Shown here piece by piece: positions 34,613 to 41,679 of a stretch of DNA of 64,000 nt. Numbering within the stretch: the stretch's first letter is position 1; every line of letters begins with the position of its first letter. Position numbers and translations under genes: made by a program. The notes under the pieces are model-generated. The model was not told the DNA's origin. It did no database searches and worked only from the letters and a program-made list of their open reading frames with translations. This stretch comes from Armatimonadota bacterium. Its GTDB lineage: Bacteria > Armatimonadota > Fimbriimonadia > Fimbriimonadales > Fimbriimonadaceae. The stretch covers positions 1 through 64,000 of the forward strand of contig WGMG01000007.1 of assembly GCA_016125185.1 (NCBI GenBank). Reading direction: 5' to 3'.

Positions 34613-35718
34613 GCGAGAGAAACAACGCTTGCTTCGCGTTGGGATTCGAGGGCGGCAGTGAAGAGACGGTGGCTTGCAAAGGCTTCTTCAGGAGTTGCGC
34701 ATCGGAACTTCGGTTCGTTGCCTCCCAGTTCATCGACGAACGAGGCCCACATCTGCAAAATGGCGTCGGGAAATCCGAATTCGAAGATGCCGCCAGTGAT
34801 AGCTGGGTACGCCGAAGCGTAGCCCAGGTCTTCCTCGCACCAAGCCTGCGGCTTGCCCGGTTGGTATGGCAAAGTGCGGAGAGTCTTCGGATGGCGAGTG
34901 GAGAATTCGACGCTGTTCTCGGTTCCGTAAATGCAGAGGTACCAAGTGTTGGTATCGCCGGGCGAGATTCGCTTGGTCTCCAGGACCATTGGAAAGCCTG
35001 CTTTGGCTCGGCAAGCTAGGATGGCATTGTCCCACGTCTCGCACGGTGCGGTGCCACCTTTGCCGTCAGGGCGAGTTTCGACGACCTTGGAAAGGAGGGC
35101 GCGGACGTCGGTCGGTTCGAAGCCGAAGCGGAGAGGGAGGTGCAAAACATGGAGGCCAAGGTCGCCCATGCATCCATACTCGCCGCAAGTGGCAACTCGC
35201 CGTTTCCAGTTGATCGGCTTGGTGGGATCGAGGTCGGAGCTGTGGCAGAATCCAGCGCGGACTTCGAGTATTCGACCGAACGCGTTATCGGCGACCATCT
35301 TGGCGATCCTCTGGGCGCCAGGAAAGAAGGGGAATTCGCTTGAGCATCGCACGAGGACGTTTGGGTTCTCCTGGATGCACTCCATGATGGTGTAAGCAGC
35401 CGCAAGATCGATACCAAAGGGTTTTTCGGCGAATAGGTGCTTGCCCGCGCGAATGGCGTCGCAGTAGATAGTTTGGTGGAGGTCGTGCGGCACGGCTACG
35501 TAGACCGCGTCGACGTCGGCTTGGGCGAGAAGCTCTCGATAGTCGGTGGTCGCAAAGGGTGTTTCGAACCACTCCATCGCCTGCGGATTCACGTCGGAGA
35601 CGGCGACGATTTCGGGTCGAGCCGTCATGCCGATCAGATGCTTCCACCGCGCTGCGGCGCTGGCGAATTCGCGGCCCATCAGACCGCAACCGATGATCCC
35701 AAATCGAATGGTCTTCAT
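34609..35718 (-). CDS. Gfo/Idh/MocA-family oxidoreductase
   Basis: About 369 residues from the ATG at 35718; the frame is open for 147 codons upstream but that part lies across the aldolase gene. The N-terminal Rossmann fold has RFGIIGCGLMGREFA and the cofactor motif AEKPFGIDL with its lysine (~residue 95). The C-terminal half is the family's beta domain, with CGEYGCMGDLGLHVLHLP in place of the usual GGG(A/V)L(L/I)D(I/L)G(I/V)H. It probably oxidises or reduces a sugar or inositol with NAD(P). Middle gene of the three-gene operon, with ATGA overlaps at both ends. Confidence 0.88.
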   Translation of the reverse strand: MKTIRFGIIGCGLMGREFASAAARWKHLIGMTARPEIVAVSDVNPQAMEWFETPFATTDYRELLAQADVDAVYVAVPHDLHQTIYCDAIRAGKHLFAEKPFGIDLAAAYTIMECIQENPNVLVRCSSEFPFFPGAQRIAKMVADNAFGRILEVRAGFCHSSDLDPTKPINWKRRVATCGEYGCMGDLGLHVLHLPLRFGFEPTDVRALLSKVVETRPDGKGGTAPCETWDNAILACRAKAGFPMVLETKRISPGDTNTWYLCIYGTENSVEFSTRHPKTLRTLPYQPGKPQAWCEEDLGYASAYPAITGGIFEFGFPDAILQMWASFVDELGGNEPKFRCATPEEAFASHRLFTAALESQREASVVSLA

Positions 35719-36542
35719 GACAGGAAGCCGAGCGCGGTCTCGGGTGTCGCGCCGTCGTGGACAATGCTCATCAGTGCGCGGGTCATGCCCGCGGGATTGC
35801 GGTGCTGAATGACGTTTCGGCCGTAAACGATGCCCATTGCGCCCTGCTCCATCAGGGCATGCGTTCGGCGAAGAATCTCCTCGTCGGGCACGCTTCCTCC
35901 ACCACGCACGAGGACGGGAACGCCGCAGGCGACTTCGACTACACGGTGGTATTCGGCCGCGTCGTCGGTCGGATCGGCCTTGATGATGTCCGCCCCAAGT
36001 TCGACGGCCTGGCGAACCAGGGGGAGGATTTTGTCGATGTCGCCATCGACCATGTAGCCGCCCGCCTTCTGGTTGTCCTGCATGACGAGAGGCTCGACCA
36101 TGAGCGGCATACCATAACGCGTGCAGACCGGTCTCAAGCGACAGACATTGGCCACGCATTGCTCATGGAGTTCGGGCTGATTGGGCAGAAGCAGGAGGTT
36201 GACGACGACACAAGCGGCGTCGAGGATGATCGCCTGCTCCACCGCATCCTCGATCAACTGGCTAAAGAGGCGGGTCGGCAATGAGTGTCCATAGACGTTG
36301 GCGGCGTCGGTGCGCAGCACCAGCGCGGGCTTGGCCCCAGAACGACCCTGTAAGAGCGGCGCGGTACCCGGTGGAAGCTGAATTGCATCCGGCTTAGCGT
36401 CCACCACCGTCTCGATCGCTTGCCGAATATCCTCGATCCCGGTTAGAAAGGTCCGCTCGTTGAAGAAGCCGTGGTCGATGGCGACATCGAAGCACTTTCC
36501 GTCCGATCCAAAGAGTCGGTTGAGCCGGGCCGTTTTGTTCAT
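35715..36542 (-). CDS. Class I (Schiff-base) aldolase of the DeoC/LacD family
   Basis: About 275 residues from the ATG at 36542; the longer frame upstream covers the divergent promoter. The N-terminus is RLFGSDGKCFDVAIDHGFF, and ~150-200 includes VEPLVMQDN. The Schiff-base lysine is probably in GADIIKADPTDD; VLVRGGGSVPDEEIL closes the barrel. This pattern fits the Fba/LsrF-type class I aldolases. It heads the operon with MocA and PfkB. The divergent lipoprotein gene starts 49 bases away, so the promoters share that gap. Confidence 0.82.
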   Translation of the reverse strand: MNKTARLNRLFGSDGKCFDVAIDHGFFNERTFLTGIEDIRQAIETVVDAKPDAIQLPPGTAPLLQGRSGAKPALVLRTDAANVYGHSLPTRLFSQLIEDAVEQAIILDAACVVVNLLLLPNQPELHEQCVANVCRLRPVCTRYGMPLMVEPLVMQDNQKAGGYMVDGDIDKILPLVRQAVELGADIIKADPTDDAAEYHRVVEVACGVPVLVRGGGSVPDEEILRRTHALMEQGAMGIVYGRNVIQHRNPAGMTRALMSIVHDGATPETALGFLS

Positions 36543-36591
36543 TGTGGTTGGATGGGAGGTTACCTGGCGGGGAATTTGGTAAGATTTCGCC

Positions 36592-37143
36592 ATGTATAAG
36601 ATCGTTTCTGTGGGGTGTATTTTTACCATCGCTTTGGCTTTGTGCGGCTGCTCGGGAGGCGATGATTCTAAGACCTCGACCTCAGTGGAAATTGGTGGAA
36701 TGAAGGTGAAGACCAGTGGCGATTCGAAGGACGCCAAAGTGACTTACGAAGGTGACAACGGCGAAAAGGTCACGTTGGACGCATCGAACAACGGATCGGT
36801 AACCATACAGGATAAGGACAGAAAAATGACGGCCGGACAGTCAGAAGTAACGGAAGCCGACCTTGGAGTGCCGCTTTATCCTGGTTCCACGCTGTCCGAA
36901 ATCGGCGATACCAAAATGGAAGTTCCGGAGGAGAAGGGAGCGATTTCGCTTCGCTACACTTCCGACGAGTCAAGCAAGGTTGTCGAATTCTACAAACCCA
37001 AGCTGACGGAAGCAAAGGAAATGGGATCGGGCGACACGATGATGCTGACCGGTAAAGTTGGCGACAAAGGGTCGTTCTCGATGACGCTCACTAAGCAGAA
37101 CGGTAAAACGCTGATTCGAATCGGAACCCAGTTTAAGAAGTAA
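36592..37143 (+). CDS. Lipoprotein, unknown function
   Basis: A 183-residue protein with a lipoprotein signal, ALALCGC, where the Cys after LCG would be lipidated (~residue 20). A Ser/Asp/Lys-rich, probably flexible part to ~95 is followed by a compact domain beginning LGVPLYPGSTL, a phrase common in secreted proteins with a short ~90-residue alpha/beta domain (SLRYTSDESSKVVEFYKPKL). I know no function. It is divergent from the aldolase operon. Confidence 0.75.
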   Translation: MYKIVSVGCIFTIALALCGCSGGDDSKTSTSVEIGGMKVKTSGDSKDAKVTYEGDNGEKVTLDASNNGSVTIQDKDRKMTAGQSEVTEADLGVPLYPGSTLSEIGDTKMEVPEEKGAISLRYTSDESSKVVEFYKPKLTEAKEMGSGDTMMLTGKVGDKGSFSMTLTKQNGKTLIRIGTQFKK

Positions 37144-37210
37144 GCTAGGCCTTTTGGGCCGCCCTGCCCAGGTTAGCCTTTGGCTGTCGTGGAAAGAGTT
37201 GGAGACGACT

Positions 37211-37636
37211 ATGAAACGATTGATCTTAGGTTTGGGTTTGATGTCGGTTGCGGCATTTTCCAATGCGGCTGGCTTCGTGGGAACATATTATGGCGACGCC
37301 TTTGTGACCGGTCTGAACGTGGTTAGCACGACGGGTGTGGTCAATGTCGAATGGCAGGGCTATGAGACGCCCTATCAGGCTAAAACGGCGTGGCGAGTCG
37401 TGATTTGGGATCCGCAGGTTAGTGCCCGAACGCCGGTTGTCAACGAGTGGTTCTATAATTCGCCACGCCCCCGATACTACTCCCATAACTATCAGGTGCC
37501 GTTTGGACACACGGTGCGCGTCGAACTGTATGCGGCTGGAAACCAGATGCCTCAAAGCTGGCCGCTGTCGCATAGCGTCATCACGTACTTTTCCGCAGCC
37601 GCTCTTCAACCGACGGTCTACTATCAGGCCGGATAA
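37211..37636 (+). CDS. Secreted protein A of a tandem paralogous pair, family unknown
   Basis: 141 residues from the ATG at 37211; the frame is open 19 codons upstream without a ribosome site. A clean signal peptide, MKRLILGLGLMSVAAFSNAAG, is followed by a ~120-residue beta-rich domain with many Trp and Tyr. It contains TGVVNVEWQGYETPY, RYYSHNYQVPFGHTVRVEL and WPLSHSVITYF. No Cys is present in the mature part and there is no PEP-CTERM or lipobox, so it should be free in the periplasm or medium. The next gene encodes a clear homologue. Confidence 0.8.
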   Translation: MKRLILGLGLMSVAAFSNAAGFVGTYYGDAFVTGLNVVSTTGVVNVEWQGYETPYQAKTAWRVVIWDPQVSARTPVVNEWFYNSPRPRYYSHNYQVPFGHTVRVELYAAGNQMPQSWPLSHSVITYFSAAALQPTVYYQAG

Positions 37637-37803
37637 GCCCTTCGCCCCAGGGGCTTGTTGGGAAACCGTCGGCGCTAGACCGAATCCTGTTATCAAAGTA
37701 TTAGAAACGATTTATTAAAAATGTGATTAATAATTAGATAACCAAGTTGTCGTAGGCTGGAGTACCGCCGGATCGAATGGTCGGCGGCTTTGGAAGGAAA
37801 CTA

Positions 37804-38202
37804 ATGAAAAAGACTCTCCTTGCTTTGGCAATCCTTGGCTCTGCGGCGTACGCGTCGGCTTGGAACGTCATCGGCTATTGGAATAGCGACGCCTTCGTTT
37901 CTGGAGGCAGCGTCACCAGCAACACCGGCTACGTCAACGTGACGTGGACGGGTTACGAGTCCCCCTACCTTGGTCGCACGCTTTGGAAAATCAAAGTGTG
38001 GGACTATGCCCTTAGCTACACCGTGCCCCAATATGTGGAAACATTCCAGGCCTACGGCTCTTCGACGACCTACTCTCGAAACTATCCGGTTTGGTCCGGT
38101 CATTCGGTACGGGTTGAACTTTGGGCTGAGGGGCACCAGTATCCCAACACGTCGCCGCTGGCCCATGACATCTGCACTTACATGTGGATTCAGCCGGGCT
38201 AG
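37804..38202 (+). CDS. Secreted protein B of the tandem paralogous pair, family unknown
   Basis: 132 residues from the ATG at 37804. The signal peptide is MKKTLLALAILGSAAYASAW. The mature domain repeats the pattern of protein A: DAFVSG, TGYVNVTWTGYESPY, YSRNYPVWSGHSVRVEL and SPLAHDICTYM line up along the whole length with only short gaps. GGAAACTA before the ATG serves as ribosome site. The 167 bases between the two genes are AT-rich and may hold a separate promoter. A hairpin follows at 38210. Confidence 0.8.
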   Translation: MKKTLLALAILGSAAYASAWNVIGYWNSDAFVSGGSVTSNTGYVNVTWTGYESPYLGRTLWKIKVWDYALSYTVPQYVETFQAYGSSTTYSRNYPVWSGHSVRVELWAEGHQYPNTSPLAHDICTYMWIQPG

Positions 38203-38209
38203 CCCAGGC

Positions 38210-38240
38210 AGGGCCGCCTCGACCCGAGTGGGGTGGCCCT
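38210..38240 (+). terminator. Hairpin after the tandem pair
   Basis: An 11-bp stem with two G-T pairs (38210-38220 with 38230-38240), eight bases after the stop. No T-run follows, so it is a weak terminator call. A second small stem (38257-38263 with 38270-38276) sits just before the next start codon. Confidence 0.45.
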
Positions 38241-38279
38241 TAGTCGAAGAAAAGGACCCCAGCGTACAGGCTGGGGCCG

Positions 38280-39566
38280 ATGATATTCTTTAACTCGATG
38301 AATTCCTGCACCGCGGCCGAGGCCGTCCAAGCCATCTCTTCTGGGAATCGGGTTTACATTCACAGTATCGCGGCGGCCCCACGGGCATTGATTCAGGCGA
38401 TGGTCGAACGAGCCAACGAGTTGCGGGGCGTCGAAATCGTCCACCTGCATACCGAAGGGAGTGCGCCATATGCGGAGCCGCAGTACCAAGACAGTTTTCG
38501 CGTCAATGCACTTTTCATCGCCGCCAATACACGCAAGGCCGTACAGGAAGGCCGGGCGGACTACATTCCGGTTTTCCTGAGCGAAGTTCCAGCCCTTTTC
38601 CAGCAGGGCGTTTTACCAATCGATGTTGCCCTCATTCAAGTTTCACCTCCAGATCGTCACGGTTTCTGCTCGCTAGGCGTCTCCGTTGACGCCACTAGGA
38701 GTGCTGTGCTCTGCGCCAAGCACGTGATCGCCCAAGTGAACAAGCACATGCCCCGGACCCATGGCGACGGGCTCATTCACATCGACAACCTGCACGCCTT
38801 TGTGGAGTACGACGAGCCTCTGCCCGAGATTCACCCGCCCGAGCCGACGGCCATCGAGCTCGAAATCGGGCGGCATTGTGCCGAACTGGTCGAAGATGGA
38901 GCGACGCTTCAAATGGGCATCGGCTCGATTCCTAATGCGGTACTAGCAAGCCTGACGCACCATAAGGACCTCGGTGTGCATACCGAGATGTTTTCCGACG
39001 GATTGATCGACTTAGTCGAAAGCGGGGTGGTGAACGGGAGCCGAAAACGCATTCATCCCGGCAAAATCGTCGCTGGTTTCGTGTTGGGCTCGAAGCGAAT
39101 CTACGACTTCATCGACGATAACCCGCTCGTAGCGATGCTCGATATCGCCTATACAAACGATTCTGCGGTCATCCGCCGAAACCCCAAGGTTGCCGCCATT
39201 AACAGCGCGATCGAGGTAGACATCACCGGCCAGGTCTGTGCCGACTCGATTGGAACAAAGCTGTATTCCGGCGTCGGTGGGCAGATGGATTTTATGCGTG
39301 GCGCGGCGCAATCCGAGGGCGGAAAGCCGATCATCGCTTTGCCATCAACGACCAAGAAGGGTGTCTCTCGCATCGTTTCGACCCTGAAGCCCGGCGCAGG
39401 TGTGGTGACGACGCGGGCGCACGTGCATTACGTCGTCACCGAGTTCGGTGCCGTCAATCTCCATGGCAAAAACCTCCGACAGCGCGCCGAGGCATTGATC
39501 GGAATTGCACACCCGGACCATCGCGAACGGCTGGCACGAGAAGCCCACGAGCTGTTCAACTATTAA
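38280..39566 (+). CDS. Acetyl-CoA hydrolase / 4-hydroxybutyrate CoA-transferase family
   Basis: A 428-residue family I CoA-transferase-type protein that moves CoA between acetate and another acid, or hydrolyses acyl-CoA. The catalytic Glu is in LGVHTEMFSDGLIDLVESG (~residue 240), preceded by LQMGIGSIPNAVL. SIGTKLYSGVGGQMDFMRGA is the C-terminal glycine loop. An in-frame ATG at 38298 is also a possible start. It converges with, and overlaps, the SRPBCC gene by 11 bases. It is consistent with acetate or butyrate handling under energy limitation, but this is inference. Confidence 0.88.
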   Translation: MIFFNSMNSCTAAEAVQAISSGNRVYIHSIAAAPRALIQAMVERANELRGVEIVHLHTEGSAPYAEPQYQDSFRVNALFIAANTRKAVQEGRADYIPVFLSEVPALFQQGVLPIDVALIQVSPPDRHGFCSLGVSVDATRSAVLCAKHVIAQVNKHMPRTHGDGLIHIDNLHAFVEYDEPLPEIHPPEPTAIELEIGRHCAELVEDGATLQMGIGSIPNAVLASLTHHKDLGVHTEMFSDGLIDLVESGVVNGSRKRIHPGKIVAGFVLGSKRIYDFIDDNPLVAMLDIAYTNDSAVIRRNPKVAAINSAIEVDITGQVCADSIGTKLYSGVGGQMDFMRGAAQSEGGKPIIALPSTTKKGVSRIVSTLKPGAGVVTTRAHVHYVVTEFGAVNLHGKNLRQRAEALIGIAHPDHRERLAREAHELFNY

Positions 39567-40182
39567 AGCGACGTTCAGCCAGACGTTTCACTTCGCGTAG
39601 CATCTTCCATACCATGATGTAGTGAATGGGGTCAAATACGGTGGCGTGAAAGAAACGAGCGAGCCAACTGAGAGATGGGCGCCAAGTCCCCCGCGCGATG
39701 AATCGGCAAGTCTTCAAATCAACTTGCTCGACGATAAACGCCCATGTGCCTTCCGAATTCTTGGCTACCATGTGATGCCACGGGCGTACCTCGACGATTT
39801 CCATAGCGGCGATGGGACCAAATCGCTCGGTTGGCGCCATTAAGAGCTTCTGACCGGCTTCGCGATTCTTCCACTCTGGCCGCAATGATTCGACTTTAGG
39901 CATCCGAGCGCCAACCAAGTTTTCCAACCATCGATAGCTGTAGAACCCGGCTCGATCCTGCCCAATTTGAGTGATCCAGGGCCAAAGTTGCTCGGCAGGT
40001 ACCCGAATGGTAATCGCCCGGGAGCCGCTTGGCATGGCACCGGGCACTTCGTCATCGCCGGGCCACTTCCTCCTTTTGTCGTCGGGCGTAAGCCCTCGAA
40101 AGAGGAAGAAGGGCCTCATTATGAGCGCCAGAATCGGCATCGCCAACAGAATCCCTACGATGCTGACCAAGAGCCGGAACAT
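39556..40182 (-). CDS. SRPBCC-fold protein with an N-terminal membrane segment
   Basis: A 208-residue protein. Residues ~3-30 (RLLVSIVGILLAMPILALIM) are a membrane anchor. The rest has the pattern of START/polyketide-cyclase-like proteins: RVPAEQLWPWITQIGQDRAGFYSY, AMEIVEVRPWHHMV, and a C-terminal long helix HYIMVWKMLREVKRLAE. It starts three bases after the stop of the HemG-like gene and so is probably co-transcribed with it. The ligand is unknown. Confidence 0.75.
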   Translation of the reverse strand: MFRLLVSIVGILLAMPILALIMRPFFLFRGLTPDDKRRKWPGDDEVPGAMPSGSRAITIRVPAEQLWPWITQIGQDRAGFYSYRWLENLVGARMPKVESLRPEWKNREAGQKLLMAPTERFGPIAAMEIVEVRPWHHMVAKNSEGTWAFIVEQVDLKTCRFIARGTWRPSLSWLARFFHATVFDPIHYIMVWKMLREVKRLAERRFNS

Positions 40183-40185
40183 GGA

Positions 40186-40746
40186 TTACGTTGTAGCCTT
40201 TGCGAGGTTAAAAGATTCCTGAAGGAACCCCTCAAGAAAGACTTCGAGCCCTTCCCAGTCGGTGTATTCATGGTCATGCGACGTGTCGGTATCGCCGCCT
40301 TCCTTCTTAGCGATGGACTTCATGATCATCCGCTTGAACCAATCGTATTCGATGTACTTCAGCGCACCCTCAACTGGCCGCGTCTTGGTCGGCTCCCATC
40401 CGGTTTCTGCGAGGAACCGCTTGATGCACTTTTGCACTTCTTCCTGATGCTCACGGTCCTTATGGACGGCAGTGAGGCTCACGGAGAGGAAGACCGACGG
40501 CTTCTTGGTAAGCTGATCGAGGTGATGCTTGATGAAATGAGCCAGCGGCCGTTGGTGAAAACCCTGGTGAAGCGAACCCGCAAGAACAAAAGCGTCGTAC
40601 TTAGTCAGGTCTAGGTTTTCTCGAACGTCTGCGCTATCCACCACGTCGACGACGTGGTCTTGCGACCGAATGTAACCACCCATCCGTTGAGCGATGGTCC
40701 GTGTATGACCTTCAGTTGTGCCGTAAACAAAGAGGATGTTTGCCAT
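40186..40746 (-). CDS. HemG-like flavodoxin (menaquinone-dependent protoporphyrinogen dehydrogenase type)
   Basis: 186 residues from the ATG at 40746 (MANILFVYGTTEGHTRTIA, an FMN phosphate loop). The long-chain flavodoxin layout of E. coli HemG is visible: AGSLHQGFHQRPLAHFI, SVSLTAVHKDREHQ, GALKYIEYDWFKRMIMKSIAKKEGG-type insert, and EYTDWEGLEVF near the end. HemG oxidises protoporphyrinogen IX by passing electrons to quinones. This genome already has a HemY/CgoX in a coproporphyrin-dependent operon, so this protein may do something else, such as quinone-linked redox under low oxygen. Related 'flavodoxin domain' proteins are common in stress clusters. Confidence 0.8.
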   Translation of the reverse strand: MANILFVYGTTEGHTRTIAQRMGGYIRSQDHVVDVVDSADVRENLDLTKYDAFVLAGSLHQGFHQRPLAHFIKHHLDQLTKKPSVFLSVSLTAVHKDREHQEEVQKCIKRFLAETGWEPTKTRPVEGALKYIEYDWFKRMIMKSIAKKEGGDTDTSHDHEYTDWEGLEVFLEGFLQESFNLAKATT

Positions 40747-40827
40747 GTCATCAGGGTACGTCGGGGAGACGTTTCGAACCAGCCAGACCTTTCGTGTCCA
40801 AGGAAAGGACGACGGGCGCAAATGGAA

Positions 40828-40850
40828 ACGGACGGCATAATGCCGTCCGT
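40828..40850 (-). terminator. Hairpin terminating the SDR gene
   Basis: A perfect 10-bp stem (40828-40837 with 40841-40850) with loop TAA, 28 bases past the SDR stop on the minus strand. The T-run is weak. Confidence 0.6.
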
Positions 40851-40878
40851 TAGCCCCATATACACTAAGGAAGAAAAA

Positions 40879-41655
40879 CTAGCGGGCCGTATAGCCTCCG
40901 TCGATTACGAGTTCGGTGCCGGTCACGAATTTGGATTCATCCGATGCCAAGTAAAGGACGCCGTACGCGATATCGTCGGGCTCTCCAACATGGCCAAGAG
41001 GGTGCAGGGCATCCACCATCTTCCGTCCCTCGGCGACGTCTCCCATCGATTTGACGTAGTTCTCGACCATCGGCGTCCAAATGAATCCAGGGTGGACCGA
41101 ATTGACGCGAATACCTTTCGACGCATAGATAAGGGCATCGGTCTTGCTCATCATTCGCACCGCGCCCTTGGACGCGTGATAGGGTGGAACATCAGGGGCG
41201 CTGACAAGGCCGTAGATGGACGAAAGGTTGATGATGCTTCCCTTGCCGTTCTTCATCATGAACGGGAGAGCGTGTTTGGTGCAGTAGAAGACGCCGTTCA
41301 CATTGATGTCCATCAGATGATCCCATTCTTCGGAGGAGACCTCGTGAGTCGGCTTATTGACACCGGAGATACCGGCGTTGTTGACGAGAATAGAAATCTT
41401 GCCGAAGTGAGCGGCAATCTCTTCCATCGTGGCTTTGACGTTGGCCTCGTCGGCCACGTTGAGGTGCCAGTATTGGGCACTCCCGCCAAGGCGGATGATT
41501 TCTTCGACTAAGTGTCGCCCGTCGGTGTCGAGTACGTCGGTGACAGCTACTGCTGCGCCGTGGGCGGCCAAAAGCTTCGCGCACGCATGCCCGATGCCGA
41601 GGGCGGCACCCGTGACGACGGCTACCTCTCCCCGGACTCTTCCATTTTCGATCAT
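40879..41655 (-). CDS. Short-chain dehydrogenase/reductase (classical SDR)
   Basis: A 258-residue Rossmann-fold NAD(P) oxidoreductase. The cofactor motif is TGAALGIGHACAKL (residues ~15-28); NNAGISG (~90); catalytic Ser in INLSSIYG and Tyr/Lys in YHASKGAV (~160). It matches the glucose-dehydrogenase / 3-oxoacyl-ACP reductase-like group, for which the substrate cannot be read from sequence. It follows ppsA on the same strand after 24 bases with AAAAGGAGAAC as ribosome site, so it is the third gene of that unit. Confidence 0.92.
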   Translation of the reverse strand: MIENGRVRGEVAVVTGAALGIGHACAKLLAAHGAAVAVTDVLDTDGRHLVEEIIRLGGSAQYWHLNVADEANVKATMEEIAAHFGKISILVNNAGISGVNKPTHEVSSEEWDHLMDINVNGVFYCTKHALPFMMKNGKGSIINLSSIYGLVSAPDVPPYHASKGAVRMMSKTDALIYASKGIRVNSVHPGFIWTPMVENYVKSMGDVAEGRKMVDALHPLGHVGEPDDIAYGVLYLASDESKFVTGTELVIDGGYTAR

Positions 41656-41679
41656 TGATGTTCTCCTTTTTGTTTGGTT

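Noticed and set aside
35719-36159. N-terminal 147-codon extension of the MocA gene
   Set aside because: Arg/Gly/Pro-rich low-complexity stretch antiphase to the aldolase gene; the true start with the Rossmann motif is 35718.
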